Assembly (NCBI RefSeq): GCF_000423245.1
Contig: NZ_KE383993.1
Coordinates: 702,159-766,158 of the forward strand
Source: Ligilactobacillus ceti DSM 22408
GTDB lineage: Bacteria; Bacillota; Bacilli; Lactobacillales; Lactobacillaceae
DNA length: 64,000 nt
Reading direction: 5' to 3'
This document shows positions 29,131-39,902 of the stretch, one piece after another (within the stretch, counting starts at the first letter, position 1; each line of letters opens with the position of its first letter). Under the pieces are notes generated by a model. That model did not search any database and was not told the DNA's origin. It worked only from the letters and a program-made list of their open reading frames with translations. The position numbers and the translations under genes were made by a program.

Positions 29131-31074
29131 TTAAAATTCCGGCAACCCTTCACTTTGATGCGGATCTTGAATTCGCTTAAACATTTTTTCTAAATCTTGA
29201 TTAGTAAAATGAACTAAAACAGGTCTTCCATGTGGACAATTAAATGGATTTTGACATTGACTTAATTGCACTAATAATGCTTTCGCTTGTTTTTCATCTA
29301 AATGATGATTAGCTTTAATTGATTTTTTGCAGCTCATCATAATAGCCGTTTTTTCTCGGAACTTCGCAATACTTAATTTTTTATCTTGTAAAAATAATTC
29401 AATCAAATCTCGAATTATTTGTTCTTCCTCACCTTTTTTCAACCAAGTTGGATGTTGTCGGACAATATACGTATTTTGGCCAAACTCTTCTAAGAAAATT
29501 CCAATTTCACGTAACTTTTCTTGATTTTCTTTAATTTGTAAACTTTCACTAGTCGGATATGTTAAAACTATCGGAACTAATAAATTCTGTTGATCCTCCG
29601 CCACTTCACCTATCTTAGTCCGAAATTCTTCATATTTAATTCGTTCTTGTGCAGCGTGTTGATCAATTAAATAAAAACCTTGTGGACTTTCTGCACATAA
29701 ATATGTTCCATGCATTTGACCGATATAAGTTAACTCTGGAAATTTTTCACTAGTTGAATCGTCTGTCGTTACTTCTTCACCCCAACTAACTTCTTCAGCA
29801 ACTTTTTCTGAAAGTTCAATCTGAGGCTGTGCATATTTTTCATCCCAACGTTGAACTGCTTCCGATGTTAAATCAGCTTTTGTAGTAATCATCACTGTTT
29901 GATCCAATGTTTCTACCTGAGTTAGTGTTTCAGATGCTTGTTCTCCATTCAAACGTGGTTCTTCTTGCGGAATACGTACTTTATAGGCTTGTGCCGCCTC
30001 ATTCATCCCAATTTCTAATTGTTCAAAATCCACTTTCTCTTTCCGAGAACTTTTAATATTTACAATTGCATTTGGAATTAAATTTTCTTGCGCTAAACGT
30101 TCATAAATACTTTTTTCAATTAATTCTGCTAAAGCAGCTTCTTTAGAAATACGAACTTCTTGTTTTGTCGGATGAACATTCACATCAATTAACAATGGAT
30201 CTAACTCAATTTCTAAAACAGCAATCGGATACCGTGCCACCATTAATTTGGAACCATATCCAGCTAATAATGCTTTCGTTAATTGATAATTTTTCACATA
30301 ACGACCATTAATAATCAAACTTAAATATTTTCTGGACGCTCTAGTTAATTTAGGTAACGAAATATAACCAGATACTTTAAAATCTAAATCTTGTCCATTA
30401 AATTGAATCATTTGCCGTGCGTTTTGCACTCCGTAAATTGCTCCAATTGTTTGTTGTAAATTACCATTGCCAGCTGTTTGTAATAATTTTTTATCATTAC
30501 TGCGCAATGAAAAAGCAATTGCCGGATGACTTAACGCTAACCGGTTTACAATATCACTAATTGCAGCTAACTCTGTTTGTAAAGAGCTTAAATATTTCAA
30601 ACGAGCTGGTGTATTATAAAACAAATCAGACACTGTAATAGTTGTTCCTGGGCGACTTGGCGCTGCTTTTTCAACTAAAATTTCGCCACCCTTAATTTGT
30701 AAATAAGAGCCTTGTTGCGTTGCGTCTTGTGTAGCTGTTTCTAAAATTACATCTGCAATAGAGGCAATACTTGGTAATGCTTCTCCACGGAAACCAAGAC
30801 TTTGAACTTTAAATAAATCTTCACGCCGATAAATCTTACTTGTTGCATGACGTTGGAAGGCAAGTTTCACATCTTCTGGTGCAATCCCGCTTCCGTTATC
30901 ACTAATTTGAATTTTCTTAATGCCTGATTCTTCAACCACAATATCAATTTGTGTTGCATTTGCATCGATTGCATTTTCAACTAATTCTTTAACAACTGAG
31001 GCTGGTCGTTCAATAACTTCACCAGCAGCAATTTGATCAGCTAAAACATCAGATAATGCATGAATTTTTCCCAC
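29131..31074 (-). CDS. mutL: DNA mismatch repair protein MutL
   Basis: Couples mismatch recognition to strand incision and excision. The 647 residues start with the GHKL ATPase (IAAGEVIERPASVVKELVENAIDA, ISDNGSGI, RHATSKI, LGFRGEALPSIASI), then an acidic linker and a C-terminal endonuclease-type domain with DQHAAQERIKYEEF about residues 465-478, SCKKSIKANHHL and CPHGRPVLV, the metal-site pattern of nicking MutLs. GTG start, about 9 bases after AGGGG. 21 bases after mutS. Confidence 0.96.
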   Translation of the reverse strand: MGKIHALSDVLADQIAAGEVIERPASVVKELVENAIDANATQIDIVVEESGIKKIQISDNGSGIAPEDVKLAFQRHATSKIYRREDLFKVQSLGFRGEALPSIASIADVILETATQDATQQGSYLQIKGGEILVEKAAPSRPGTTITVSDLFYNTPARLKYLSSLQTELAAISDIVNRLALSHPAIAFSLRSNDKKLLQTAGNGNLQQTIGAIYGVQNARQMIQFNGQDLDFKVSGYISLPKLTRASRKYLSLIINGRYVKNYQLTKALLAGYGSKLMVARYPIAVLEIELDPLLIDVNVHPTKQEVRISKEAALAELIEKSIYERLAQENLIPNAIVNIKSSRKEKVDFEQLEIGMNEAAQAYKVRIPQEEPRLNGEQASETLTQVETLDQTVMITTKADLTSEAVQRWDEKYAQPQIELSEKVAEEVSWGEEVTTDDSTSEKFPELTYIGQMHGTYLCAESPQGFYLIDQHAAQERIKYEEFRTKIGEVAEDQQNLLVPIVLTYPTSESLQIKENQEKLREIGIFLEEFGQNTYIVRQHPTWLKKGEEEQIIRDLIELFLQDKKLSIAKFREKTAIMMSCKKSIKANHHLDEKQAKALLVQLSQCQNPFNCPHGRPVLVHFTNQDLEKMFKRIQDPHQSEGLPEF

Positions 31075-31095
31075 TTGCCAACACCCCTTTGAACT

Positions 31096-33750
31096 TTATT
31101 TTTTCAATTCTTCTTGCCAAGCAATCGCTAATTTTACAATATCAAATAATTGCATTTGCATAAAATCAGCCTCTTGAATCGCCTTTAAAACTTGTTCTTC
31201 TTGTTTACTTAAATTCTTCGTTGTAGTAACTTCTTCTGGCACAAATAATTCTAATTGCCCTAAATCTTCTTTGATCACATCATGATTAACTTCATCTTCA
31301 TGTTCAGCAACTGGAGTCTGTACCTCCGCTAAATTGACATCTTTTGGTTGTGTCAATAATTCTGTAGTTTGATCTTGATTTTCTAAAATTGTTAAAATCT
31401 CATTAGCACGGTGTAAAAGCGAATTAGGCATCCCGGCTAATTGAGCTACATGAATCCCATATGAGCGATCAGCTGGTCCTGGTTGCATCTTATGCAAAAA
31501 GACTAACGTTCCATTTTCTTCAACTGCACCAACATGAATGTTACTTAAACCAGGTAATTCATCTTCTAAAGCCGTTAATTCATGATAGTGTGTGGAAAAT
31601 AAAGTCTTAGCTTTCACATTTGTACTTAAATATTCCATAATTGCTTGCGCCAAAGCCATACCGTCATAAGTTGCTGTCCCACGACCAATTTCATCAAATA
31701 AAATTAAACTATTGGCACTAGCATGACTTAAAGCATAATTAGCCTCTTTCATTTCAACCATAAATGTTGATTCACCAGAAATTAAATCATCAGCTGCACC
31801 AATTCTAGTAAAGATTTGGTCAAATACGGGCAATTCAGCTTTTTGTGCTGGTACAAAACAACCAATTTGCGCCATCATTACTGTTAAAGCTAATTGACGC
31901 ATATACGTACTTTTACCCGACATATTCGGACCAGTAATTAAAAGAATCGTTTGTTCTTGCTTCATAACCACATCATTAGGAACATATTTTTGACGTCCGA
32001 TAACTTTTTCTACAACTGGATGCCAGCCAGCTGTGATATTTAAATTTTGTTGATCATTAAATTCTGGACAAACAAAATGATTATCTTCACTAACTTGAGC
32101 AAAACTTTGTAACACATCTAATTGAGCAATTGTTTGTGCTAATTGTTGTAATCGCTGAATCTCTTGCTTGATTTGTTCACGAATTTGAACAAATAGTTGA
32201 TATTCCAATTCAATCGCTTTGTTTTTAGCACCTAAGATCAAGTTTTCTTTTTCTTTTAACTCTGGAGTAATAAACCGTTCTGCATTAGTTAACGTTTGTT
32301 TTCTTTGATAGCGATCTTCTGGTAACTTAGCTAAATTTCCTTTAGAAACTTCAATATAATAACCAAAGACACGATTAAAACCGATTTTTAATTTATTAAT
32401 ACCTGTGGCAGCTCTTTCTTTAGCTTCCAGTTCAGCTAACCATTTTTTCCCATTAGCCATCGCATCCAAATATTGATCCAATTCCGGGTGATATCCAGGT
32501 TGAATAACGCCACCTTCTGTAATAGATAACGGTGGTTCTTCAACGATTGCTTGTGAAATCAAATCGACGACTTCTTGAACTGGATCTAATTTAGCTAATA
32601 ATTCATTAAATTCTCCGGTATTTAATTGTTCAATCACATATCGGATTTGCGGAATATGTTCTAAAGATGTTTTTAATTGAATTAAATCTCGACCATTCAA
32701 TGTTCCTAAAGAAACTTTACCTGCTAAACGCTCTAAATCATAAACGTATTTCAATTCGCTTTGTAAAGTACTCCGTTCAAAATAATGATCCAAAAAGACT
32801 TGTACCATTTGTTGACGTTGTTGAATAGCTTCTTTTTGTAATAATGGTCGCTCCAACCATTGTTTTAACATGCGACTCCCCATGGCTGTTTTCGTTTCAT
32901 CCAATAACCATAGTAAAGTTCCGGCTTTTTTATTAGTTTTAATATTTTGAGTGATTTCTAAATTACGTTTTGAAGAATTATCAATTTTTAAAAATTGCGT
33001 TGCTTGATAATGACAAGCTTTTTGCAAATGAGATAATGTTCTTTTTTGTGTCACTGTTAAATACATTAATAAATGTTGAACAGCTTGAATTTCCACATCA
33101 AAATTTAAATTTTGCGTAATATAACTAACTTCTGCAATTGCTTCTTGTGCAACTTGTTTTGAAATCAAAATTGGTAATTTGCTCAAATCAGCTAATTCAA
33201 CTTCAGAAATACTTTCATCAACAACAACTTCTTTACTTCTAAAGCTAACAATTTCTTGTAAAACTGCTGCAAAATCATTTAAATATGTGACTTGTAATTC
33301 ACCAGTAACTAAATCAACCGCAGCCAATCCATATTCTCCTTGACCCGCATGAATTCCAATTAAAAAATTATTTTCTTTAGTTTCTTGACCTTTACGATTT
33401 AGCATTGTTCCTGGTGTAATTAATTGAACAACTTCACGTTTAACCATCCCTTTAGCTTGTTTAGGATCTTCTACTTGTTCACATAATGCTACTTTATAGC
33501 CTTTTTCAACTAATATATCAATATAATTAGCAGCCGCATGATGTGGTACTCCACACATTGGAACTGGATCTTGTGCATTTTTATTTCGTTGCGTTAAAGT
33601 TAATTCCAAAATTTGTGACCCTTTGACCGCATCATCGTAGAACATTTCATAAAAATCTCCTAAACGATAAAATAAAAAAGCATCCGGATAGTCTTTTTTT
33701 ATCGCTAAATATTGTTCCATCATCGGTGTTACTTTTGCTTTTTTCGCCAT
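31096..33750 (-). CDS. mutS: DNA mismatch repair protein MutS
   Basis: Mismatch sensor. The 884-residue protein has the N-terminal mismatch-reading motif in [13 protein letters not shown] (Phe-x-Glu, about residues 31-43), the connector, lever and clamp domains, the ATPase Walker [14 protein letters not shown] about 608-620, Walker [17 protein letters not shown] about 683-698 and STHYHEL. A C-terminal beta-clamp-like QLELF motif lies about residue 838. AGGAG precedes the ATG. Second gene of the ymdB-mutS-mutL-ruvA-ruvB-queA-tgt-yajC run. Confidence 0.97.
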   Translation of the reverse strand: MAKKAKVTPMMEQYLAIKKDYPDAFLFYRLGDFYEMFYDDAVKGSQILELTLTQRNKNAQDPVPMCGVPHHAAANYIDILVEKGYKVALCEQVEDPKQAKGMVKREVVQLITPGTMLNRKGQETKENNFLIGIHAGQGEYGLAAVDLVTGELQVTYLNDFAAVLQEIVSFRSKEVVVDESISEVELADLSKLPILISKQVAQEAIAEVSYITQNLNFDVEIQAVQHLLMYLTVTQKRTLSHLQKACHYQATQFLKIDNSSKRNLEITQNIKTNKKAGTLLWLLDETKTAMGSRMLKQWLERPLLQKEAIQQRQQMVQVFLDHYFERSTLQSELKYVYDLERLAGKVSLGTLNGRDLIQLKTSLEHIPQIRYVIEQLNTGEFNELLAKLDPVQEVVDLISQAIVEEPPLSITEGGVIQPGYHPELDQYLDAMANGKKWLAELEAKERAATGINKLKIGFNRVFGYYIEVSKGNLAKLPEDRYQRKQTLTNAERFITPELKEKENLILGAKNKAIELEYQLFVQIREQIKQEIQRLQQLAQTIAQLDVLQSFAQVSEDNHFVCPEFNDQQNLNITAGWHPVVEKVIGRQKYVPNDVVMKQEQTILLITGPNMSGKSTYMRQLALTVMMAQIGCFVPAQKAELPVFDQIFTRIGAADDLISGESTFMVEMKEANYALSHASANSLILFDEIGRGTATYDGMALAQAIMEYLSTNVKAKTLFSTHYHELTALEDELPGLSNIHVGAVEENGTLVFLHKMQPGPADRSYGIHVAQLAGMPNSLLHRANEILTILENQDQTTELLTQPKDVNLAEVQTPVAEHEDEVNHDVIKEDLGQLELFVPEEVTTTKNLSKQEEQVLKAIQEADFMQMQLFDIVKLAIAWQEELKK

Positions 33751-33774
33751 ATAATCTCCTCGTAATTTCTGCTT

Positions 33775-34575
33775 TTATTCAAAAAATGGATGATCTGGAT
33801 TAATTTGAAACGCACTAATTTTTTGTGCCTGCCCTGTTTTATCGTTAATATCAATCACACATCCACTTAATGTTTGTCTTCCATCTTCATCAACTTCAAA
33901 TCGGACTGGCATTTGATTCACAAATCTAGCAATCACACTATCACGCTTCATTCCTAAGATTCCATCATAAGGTCCAGTCATTCCTACATCAGTTAAATAC
34001 GCTGTTCCTTGTGGTAATATCCGAGCGTCATTGGTTTGCACATGCGTATGAGTTCCGACAACTGCACTTACTTTACCATCTAAATACCATGCTATAGCTT
34101 CTTTTTCGCTAGTTGTTTCTGCATGAAAATCAATAAAAATCACATCCACTTGATTTTGAATTTCTTTTAAAATTTCATCAATAACAGCAAATGGATCATC
34201 AGATGGCTGCATAAACACGCGTCCTTGGAGATTTAAAACCGCGATTTTAGTTTGATTGACATTAATAATCGTATATCCCCGACCGGGTACTTTATTTTTT
34301 GTAAAATTAGCCGGACGAATCAATTTAGTCGTATCATCAATAAAATCTTGAATTTCAGCGTTATCCCATGTATGGTTCCCCATCGTAATCACATCAGCAC
34401 CATCAGACAATAACTTTTTATACACTTGATAATTAATTCCGCGACCACGAGTTGCATTTTCACCATTAACAATTGTAACTTGTGGATGATATTTTCTTTT
34501 TAAACGTGGTAAATATTCGGTTACCATTTGCTGACCTGATTTTCCGACTACATCACCAATAAATAAGAGACGCAT
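33775..34575 (-). CDS. ymdB: YmdB-type metallophosphoesterase (2',3'-cyclic nucleotide phosphodiesterase)
   Basis: The Bacillus homologue is a phosphodiesterase active on 2',3'-cAMP that shapes biofilm and motility gene expression and lies next to rny. The 266-residue protein shows MRLLFIGDVVGKSGQQ, VNGENATRGRGI, TMGNHTWDN, IDFHAETTSEKEA and VGTHTHVQTND, together the binuclear metal site. Start ATG at 34573-34575 is 6 bases after AGGGAG; a 9-codon extension is unsupported. A terminator separates it from rny here, so it leads the mutS operon. Confidence 0.93.
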   Translation of the reverse strand: MRLLFIGDVVGKSGQQMVTEYLPRLKRKYHPQVTIVNGENATRGRGINYQVYKKLLSDGADVITMGNHTWDNAEIQDFIDDTTKLIRPANFTKNKVPGRGYTIINVNQTKIAVLNLQGRVFMQPSDDPFAVIDEILKEIQNQVDVIFIDFHAETTSEKEAIAWYLDGKVSAVVGTHTHVQTNDARILPQGTAYLTDVGMTGPYDGILGMKRDSVIARFVNQMPVRFEVDEDGRQTLSGCVIDINDKTGQAQKISAFQINPDHPFFE

Positions 34576-34607
34576 AATCTCCCTCTTTTCTTTTAGTTTC
34601 ATGTTTC

Positions 34608-34613
34608 ATTTTA
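34608..34613 (-). promoter_or_regulatory. Probable ymdB-mutS operon -10 element
   Basis: Extended -10 TGTTAAAAT (hexamer at 34608-34613 on the minus strand), downstream of the rny terminator. No good -35. Confidence 0.4.
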
Positions 34614-34636
34614 ACATTTTTCACTTCTATTTATAA

Positions 34637-34679
34637 CAAATAAAACAGACTTTAGCAGTTGCTAAAGCCTGTTTATTTG
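34637..34679 (-). terminator. rny terminator
   Basis: AAACAG-CTTTAGC stem (34643-34656) pairs with GCTAAAG-CTGTTT (34661-34674) with one mismatch and an AGTT loop; T-rich sequence follows on the minus strand. Confidence 0.82.
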
Positions 34680-34685
34680 AACTAA

Positions 34686-36257
34686 TTATTTAGCATATTC
34701 AATTGCTCTTGTTTCACGGATAACAGTAACCTTGATATGACCTGGATATTCCATTTCTTCTTCAATTTTATTCTTAATATCACGTGAAAGAACGATTGCT
34801 TCTAAATCGTTAATTTCATTTGGTTTCACAATTACGCGCACTTCACGGCCCGCTTGAATTGCATAACTTTTCTTAACACCTTTGAAATCATTGGAAATAT
34901 TTTCAAGTTTTTCTAAACGATGAATATAATTTTCTAATGATTCACTTCGAGCTCCGGGACGAGCAGCTGAAATAGCATCAGCCGCAGCAACTAAAACAGC
35001 AATAACTGATTTAGCTTCCACATCACCGTGGTGTGAAGCAATTGTATTAACAACTGTTTCATTTTCGTTATATTTCTTAGCTAATTCAACCCCAATTTCA
35101 ACGTGTGATCCGTCAACTTCGTGGTCAATTGCTTTACCAATATCGTGTAATAATCCTGCGCGTTTCGCCATAGTAACATCTTCGCCTAATTCAGCGGCTA
35201 AGACACCTGAAATTTTAGCTACTTCAATCGAGTGATTTAAAACATTTTGACCATAACTTGTTCGATATTTCAAACGACCAATTGTTTTAATTAAATCAGG
35301 ATGCATTGAATGTAAACCTAATTCGAAAATAGCTTCTTCCCCTGTTTCACGAATCTTAGTATCAACTTCTTTAGTTGCTTTTTCAACCATTTCTTCGATA
35401 CGCGCTGGGTGAATCCGACCATCTTGAATTAATTTTTCAAGTGCAATTTTCGCAATTTCCCGACGAACGGGATCAAATCCACTTAATACAACTGCTTCAG
35501 GAGTATCATCAATAATTAAATCAATCCCTGTTAATGTTTCTAAAGTTCTAATATTTCGACCTTCACGACCGATAATACGACCTTTCATCTCATCATTTGG
35601 TAAATTCACAACTGAAACAGTTGTTTCAGATACCATATCAGCTGCACTACGTTGGATAGCTTGAGCGATTAAGTTCTTAGCGTCACGATCAGCATTCGCT
35701 TTTGCTTCTGTTTCACTATCTTTAATCATCTTTCCAAGTTCGCGATTTAAACTAATCTTAGTTTCTTCTAAAATTAATTCTTTAGCTTCTTCTTTAGTCA
35801 AAGCTGCTACTTCTTCTAACTTATCAGCTTGTTTTTGGATAAGTTCAGCAACTTCTTCTTGTTGTTGTTTCAGTGCTTCTTGATTATGAGTTAAATTCGT
35901 TTCTTTGTTTTCAAGACTAAGTTCACGTTTATTCAATTGTGAATCTTTACGATCAAGATTTTCTTCACGTTGTAATAAGCGATTTTCTTGTCTTTGAACT
36001 TCATTCCGACGATCTTTAAGTTCACTTTCAATTTCACTACGATAGCGATGGCTTTCGTCTTTAGCTTCTAATAATGCTTCTTTTTTCTGCGTTTCTGCTT
36101 CTTTTTTAGCACTTTCAATAATTCCTTCTGCAGTTTGAGTTGCTGCATCAAGAGATTTTTCATACGTGTTTTTACGCATGAACACACCTAAACCAAAACC
36201 AACTACTAATGTTACGACTGCGATGGCGAGGGCGAGGATAATTGTTGTTGCCTGCAT
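34686..36257 (-). CDS. rny: Ribonuclease Y
   Basis: Membrane-anchored endoribonuclease that initiates mRNA decay in Firmicutes. The 523 residues are ordered as expected: an N-terminal membrane helix (about 5-24), a long coiled coil (about 28-195) of Glu/Gln/Lys heptads, a KH domain with [16 protein letters not shown] about 218-233, an HD domain with the [10 protein letters not shown] metal motif about 364-373 and a C-terminal domain. ATG at 36255-36257 follows GGAGGT; an upstream ATG seven codons earlier has no ribosome binding site. Confidence 0.96.
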   Translation of the reverse strand: MQATTIILALAIAVVTLVVGFGLGVFMRKNTYEKSLDAATQTAEGIIESAKKEAETQKKEALLEAKDESHRYRSEIESELKDRRNEVQRQENRLLQREENLDRKDSQLNKRELSLENKETNLTHNQEALKQQQEEVAELIQKQADKLEEVAALTKEEAKELILEETKISLNRELGKMIKDSETEAKANADRDAKNLIAQAIQRSAADMVSETTVSVVNLPNDEMKGRIIGREGRNIRTLETLTGIDLIIDDTPEAVVLSGFDPVRREIAKIALEKLIQDGRIHPARIEEMVEKATKEVDTKIRETGEEAIFELGLHSMHPDLIKTIGRLKYRTSYGQNVLNHSIEVAKISGVLAAELGEDVTMAKRAGLLHDIGKAIDHEVDGSHVEIGVELAKKYNENETVVNTIASHHGDVEAKSVIAVLVAAADAISAARPGARSESLENYIHRLEKLENISNDFKGVKKSYAIQAGREVRVIVKPNEINDLEAIVLSRDIKNKIEEEMEYPGHIKVTVIRETRAIEYAK

Positions 36258-36302
36258 ATTGCACCTCCACATCGTCAATTAAATGACAATTATTTTCTTA
36301 AT

Positions 36303-36375
36303 CATCAAATTTGATGTTTATTTTTTGAATTATACACACAAGAATATTTTAATGTTTTTTAGGGTCTAATGTCAA
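36303..36375 (-). promoter_or_regulatory. rny promoter region and leader palindrome
   Basis: TTGACA (36370-36375), 18 bp, TAAAAT (36346-36351). A second possible -10 is TATAAT at 36329-36334, preceded by TGTG. Downstream, in the leader, a perfect 14-bp palindrome CATCAAATTTGATG sits at 36303-36316. The rest of 36380-36487 holds only a weak TTAAG/CTTAA hairpin after fabH. Confidence 0.5.
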
Positions 36376-36487
36376 TACAAATCAACACTTGTTCTAAAAT
36401 TAAATATTCTAAAAATCCTATGTTTTAAGGCTTTTGCTTAATTTCGATTTTTAATGTCTATATTTCAATCCTTTTATCTTGACGAAT

Positions 36488-37480
36488 CTATTTTTGAGAA
36501 AAATTTTGTAAATTTAAGATAACTGATCCATAGGCTAATCCAGCACCAAAACCAGTTAATAATACTTTACCGTATGTTTGACCATCAGATAATCGTTCAG
36601 CTAAAGCTGTTGGTAAACCAGCGGAAGATGTATTCCCAATTGTTGGTACATTAATCGCAAATTTATCTAATGGTTGTTTTAATTCTTGCGCAATATATTC
36701 AATCAAACGTAAATTAGCTTGATGTAAAACAATCAAATCAAAATCATCTGCTGTTAATTTTTGTTCAGCTAAAAATTGTTGAATATGTGCTAAAACCGTA
36801 CTTGTTACAAATTCATAAACCGCACGTCCATCTTGATAAAAGGCATCCATTTGTGGATAATTATCAGCTTTCACCGCACTTAAAGGAGCAATGCGTCCAC
36901 TATGAATAACATCAGCATCACCTTTTGTCGCTAATTTTTCAGCTACATACATTTCATCATTTGGATTATCACTAGCACTTAAAATAGCTCCACCAGCCGC
37001 ATCTCCGAAAAAGACAGCTGAAGTCCGATCAGTAAAGTCCATCATTTTTGAATTTACTTCCGCACTAATAACCATCACATTTTGATATTGTCCCGAACGA
37101 ACATATTTTTCTGCAATACTTAATGCATAGACAAATCCACTACATGCTGCAGAAATATCAAATGCAAAAGCATTTTTAGCACCGATGTTACTTTGCACAA
37201 TCGCAGCCGTTGATGGTGTAATTGCATCTGGTGAAATAGTTGAAAGAATAATTAAATCAATTGCTTCTGCTTGCAAATTACTTTGTTTTAATAATTTCAA
37301 AGCAACTTTTGTACTTAAATCAGATGTATTTTCATCAATTGCATAACGTCTCTCTTTAATTCCAGTATGCGCTTGAATCCATTCATCGTTTGTTTCCATA
37401 ATTTGACTTAATTCATCATTAGTAACTACTGTTTCGGGAAAATAACCTGCACTTGCTAAAAACTTAACATACTTTGCCAT
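36488..37480 (-). CDS. fabH: 3-oxoacyl-ACP synthase III (KAS III)
   Basis: Condenses acetyl-CoA with malonyl-ACP to start fatty-acid synthesis. The 330-residue thiolase-fold protein has the Cys113 nucleophile in ISAACSGF, the His of VLHQANLRL about residue 254 and the Asn of PTIGNTSSAG about residue 285. GAGG precedes the ATG by 8 bases. It stands alone, away from accBCDA and from any other fab gene in the window, and begins just after the tRNA-Leu terminator. A promoter may overlap that terminator's T run (TATACA about 37511-37516). Confidence 0.94.
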   Translation of the reverse strand: MAKYVKFLASAGYFPETVVTNDELSQIMETNDEWIQAHTGIKERRYAIDENTSDLSTKVALKLLKQSNLQAEAIDLIILSTISPDAITPSTAAIVQSNIGAKNAFAFDISAACSGFVYALSIAEKYVRSGQYQNVMVISAEVNSKMMDFTDRTSAVFFGDAAGGAILSASDNPNDEMYVAEKLATKGDADVIHSGRIAPLSAVKADNYPQMDAFYQDGRAVYEFVTSTVLAHIQQFLAEQKLTADDFDLIVLHQANLRLIEYIAQELKQPLDKFAINVPTIGNTSSAGLPTALAERLSDGQTYGKVLLTGFGAGLAYGSVILNLQNFSQK

Positions 37481-37504
37481 GTTAAAAACCTCACTATTTT
37501 TGTA

Positions 37505-37550
37505 TTTTTTGTATAAAAAAAACGAGAATCAACAAAAGTGATCCTCGCTA
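37505..37550 (-). terminator. Terminator after tRNA-Leu
   Basis: CGAG-ATCA stem (37523-37530) pairs with TGAT-CTCG (37539-37547), one mismatch, with a T8 run on the minus strand directly after. Confidence 0.82.
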
Positions 37551-37557
37551 TCTGCTA

Positions 37558-37643
37558 TGCGGGTAAATGGATTCGAACCATCACGGGCTAAAACGCCCAC
37601 CAGATCCTTAGTCTGACGCGTCTGCCAATTCCGCCATACCCGC
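37558..37643 (-). tRNA. tRNA-Leu, anticodon AAG
   Basis: 86-nt type II tRNA. The acceptor stem GCGGGTA/TACCCGC is perfect, followed by discriminator A. The D arm is GCG/CGC. The anticodon stem TCAGA/TCTGG encloses loop CTAAGGA, giving anticodon AAG at positions 34-36 (reads CUU, or all CUN-type codons if A34 is deaminated). The long variable arm GGGC/GCCC is diagnostic of Leu/Ser/Tyr tRNAs, and the T arm carries TTCGAAT. CCA is not encoded. Confidence 0.95.
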
Positions 37644-37656
37644 AACAACAGAAATT

Positions 37657-37685
37657 ATTATAGCAAATAATCTAAACCAATGCAA
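37657..37685 (-). promoter_or_regulatory. tRNA-Leu promoter
   Basis: TTGCAT (37680-37685), 17 bp, TATAAT (37657-37662), with TGC before the -10. It lies just past the tex stop, and no terminator separates the two, so read-through from tex is also possible. Confidence 0.8.
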
Positions 37686-37707
37686 CTCTTTTATTTATTA
37701 TTTCTGA

Positions 37708-39873
37708 TTAGCTTTTTGTCGGAACCATTGTTAATTGAATCCGCCCTCTTTTTTCATCAACTTCTAAAACCCAAACATCGACAATATCTCCAATGGCTAC
37801 TACTTCACTTGGATGTTTCAAGAAACGTTGACTTATTTGCGAAATATGAACTAAACCATCTTGTTTAACACCAATATCAACAAACGCACCAAAATCAACA
37901 ACATTTCGGACAGTCCCTTGTAATTTCAAACCTGGTTTTAAATCTTCTAATCGTAAGACATCAGAACGTAATAACGGAGCAGGCATTTGATCCCGTTGAT
38001 CACGACCTGGTTTTAACAGACTTTCTTTAATATCTTGAATAGTTGGAATACCTACTTGTAGCTGTTGTGCAATTTCCTGCGCTGTTAATGGCGTTAATCG
38101 TTCAATTAACTCTGGTGTACCTAGATCATCAACTGTTAAATTTATCAAACTTAATAATTTTTGCGCAACTGGATAACTTTCAGGGTGAATATCTGTATTA
38201 TCTAATGGATTTCCCCCTGCTACAATCCGTAAAAAACCAGCTGCTTGTTCATAAGCTTTCGGACCTAACCGTGGTACTGCTTTTAATTTTTTACGTTCAG
38301 TAAATTTACCATTTTCATTCCGATAACCCACAATATTTTGTGCAATCGTTTTATTTAAACCAGATATATGTTCTAACAATTGCGGACTAGCTGTATTCAA
38401 ATCCACACCCACTTGATTCACACTTGTTTCAATTACATGATCTAACTCAGTTGTTAAATCTTTCGCCGGTAAATCATATTGATATTGACCCACACCAATA
38501 GATTTCGGATCAATTTTAATTAATTCAGCTAAAGGATCTTGCAACCGTCGGGCGATACTAATAGCAGAACGTTCTTCAATTTGTAAATCTGGAAATTCTT
38601 GCCGAGCTAATTCACTACCAGAGTAAATTGAAGCACCTGCCTCGTTTACAATCACATAATAGACAGGTCGTTGGACATCATGTAACACTTCCGCAACAAA
38701 TTGTTCAGATTCTCGACTCGCAGTTCCATTACCAATCGCAATCATATCGACTTGATATTCAGCGATTAATCTTAACAATGTATTTTTTGCAGCTTGTCGT
38801 AATTTAGGATCAACTTTAGCACCTTTAGCTTTTTCATGAGGATAAATTACTGTTTTAGTTAAAAACTTACCTGTTTTATCCACAACAGCTAACTTACATC
38901 CTGTCCGATAGGCTGGATCTAAACCTAATACGACTCTTTCTTTCAATGGAGCCTGCATTAATAAATTATATAGATTTTCACCAAAAACTTTAATCGCTTG
39001 TTCTTCTGCTTGTTGCGTTAAACTTTTACGTAACTCACGTTCAATCGCAGGTCTAATAAAACGGCGATAACTATCTTGATAAGCAGCGACAAGTAGTTTT
39101 TCATTTTGGCCCTGAGCTTGCATTGCATAACGACTATGGAAATATCTCATAACTACGTCATCATCGATTGTTAATTTAACTTTTAAAACACCAGCTTTTT
39201 CCCCACGATTAATAGCTAATATACGATAATTTTTAATCGTTTTAGCACTTTGGGTAAATTCATAATAATCTCGATAAATACCTTTTTCATCAATTTGTTC
39301 ATCTTTAACATCTGAAACTAGCAAAGCTGTTTGTTCAAATTTTTTCCGAACATATTGACGATTCTTCAAATCTTCTGCAATGGCTTCTACTAAAATCTCA
39401 TGAGCACCATTTAAAGCATCTTCTTCTGTCTTGATCTTTTTTTCCGGATTAAGATACTTTTGAACTTCTAAATTATCTTTCAAACTTAAAATTGCATTTG
39501 CTAAAGGTGTTAATCCAGCATCTTTAGCAATTTGAGCCTTGGTTTGGCGCTTTTGTTTATATGGTAAATATAAATCTTCAACAGTTTGTAAATCAGCCGC
39601 CTTGACAATTGCATTTTTTAAATTATGTGTTAATTTACCTTGTTCTTTAATTTGTTTTAAAATACTTTCTTTCCGTGTTTCTAACTTTTCAATTGCTTGA
39701 TATGTCGCTTGAATATCACGGATTTGGACTTCATCTAAACTTTTAGTTTGTTCTTTCCGATAACGCGCAATAAATGGAACTGTATTACCACTTGATAATA
39801 AATCCAAAACAGTGACGATTTGCTCTTTTGTATAAGGCGTTTTTGCCATTTGTTTTACATATTTTTCTTCCAT
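37708..39873 (-). CDS. tex: Tex family RNA-binding transcription accessory protein
   Basis: Conserved nucleic-acid-binding protein resembling eukaryotic Spt6, of incompletely known role in transcription. The 721 residues include the N-terminal helical region with VPFIARYRKEQT about residues 32-43, the YqgF-like domain (VLGLDPAYRTGCKLAVVD about 316-333), helix-hairpin-helix motifs (LNTASPQLLEHISGLNKTIAQNIV about 491-514) and a C-terminal S1 domain (GTVRNVVDFGAFVDIGVKQDGLVHISQIS about 645-673). The start ATG has only a weak upstream ribosome binding site. 29 bases after nadE. Confidence 0.94.
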   Translation of the reverse strand: MEEKYVKQMAKTPYTKEQIVTVLDLLSSGNTVPFIARYRKEQTKSLDEVQIRDIQATYQAIEKLETRKESILKQIKEQGKLTHNLKNAIVKAADLQTVEDLYLPYKQKRQTKAQIAKDAGLTPLANAILSLKDNLEVQKYLNPEKKIKTEEDALNGAHEILVEAIAEDLKNRQYVRKKFEQTALLVSDVKDEQIDEKGIYRDYYEFTQSAKTIKNYRILAINRGEKAGVLKVKLTIDDDVVMRYFHSRYAMQAQGQNEKLLVAAYQDSYRRFIRPAIERELRKSLTQQAEEQAIKVFGENLYNLLMQAPLKERVVLGLDPAYRTGCKLAVVDKTGKFLTKTVIYPHEKAKGAKVDPKLRQAAKNTLLRLIAEYQVDMIAIGNGTASRESEQFVAEVLHDVQRPVYYVIVNEAGASIYSGSELARQEFPDLQIEERSAISIARRLQDPLAELIKIDPKSIGVGQYQYDLPAKDLTTELDHVIETSVNQVGVDLNTASPQLLEHISGLNKTIAQNIVGYRNENGKFTERKKLKAVPRLGPKAYEQAAGFLRIVAGGNPLDNTDIHPESYPVAQKLLSLINLTVDDLGTPELIERLTPLTAQEIAQQLQVGIPTIQDIKESLLKPGRDQRDQMPAPLLRSDVLRLEDLKPGLKLQGTVRNVVDFGAFVDIGVKQDGLVHISQISQRFLKHPSEVVAIGDIVDVWVLEVDEKRGRIQLTMVPTKS

Positions 39874-39902
39874 AACTGACCAACTTTCACTTTAATAAGT
39901 TA

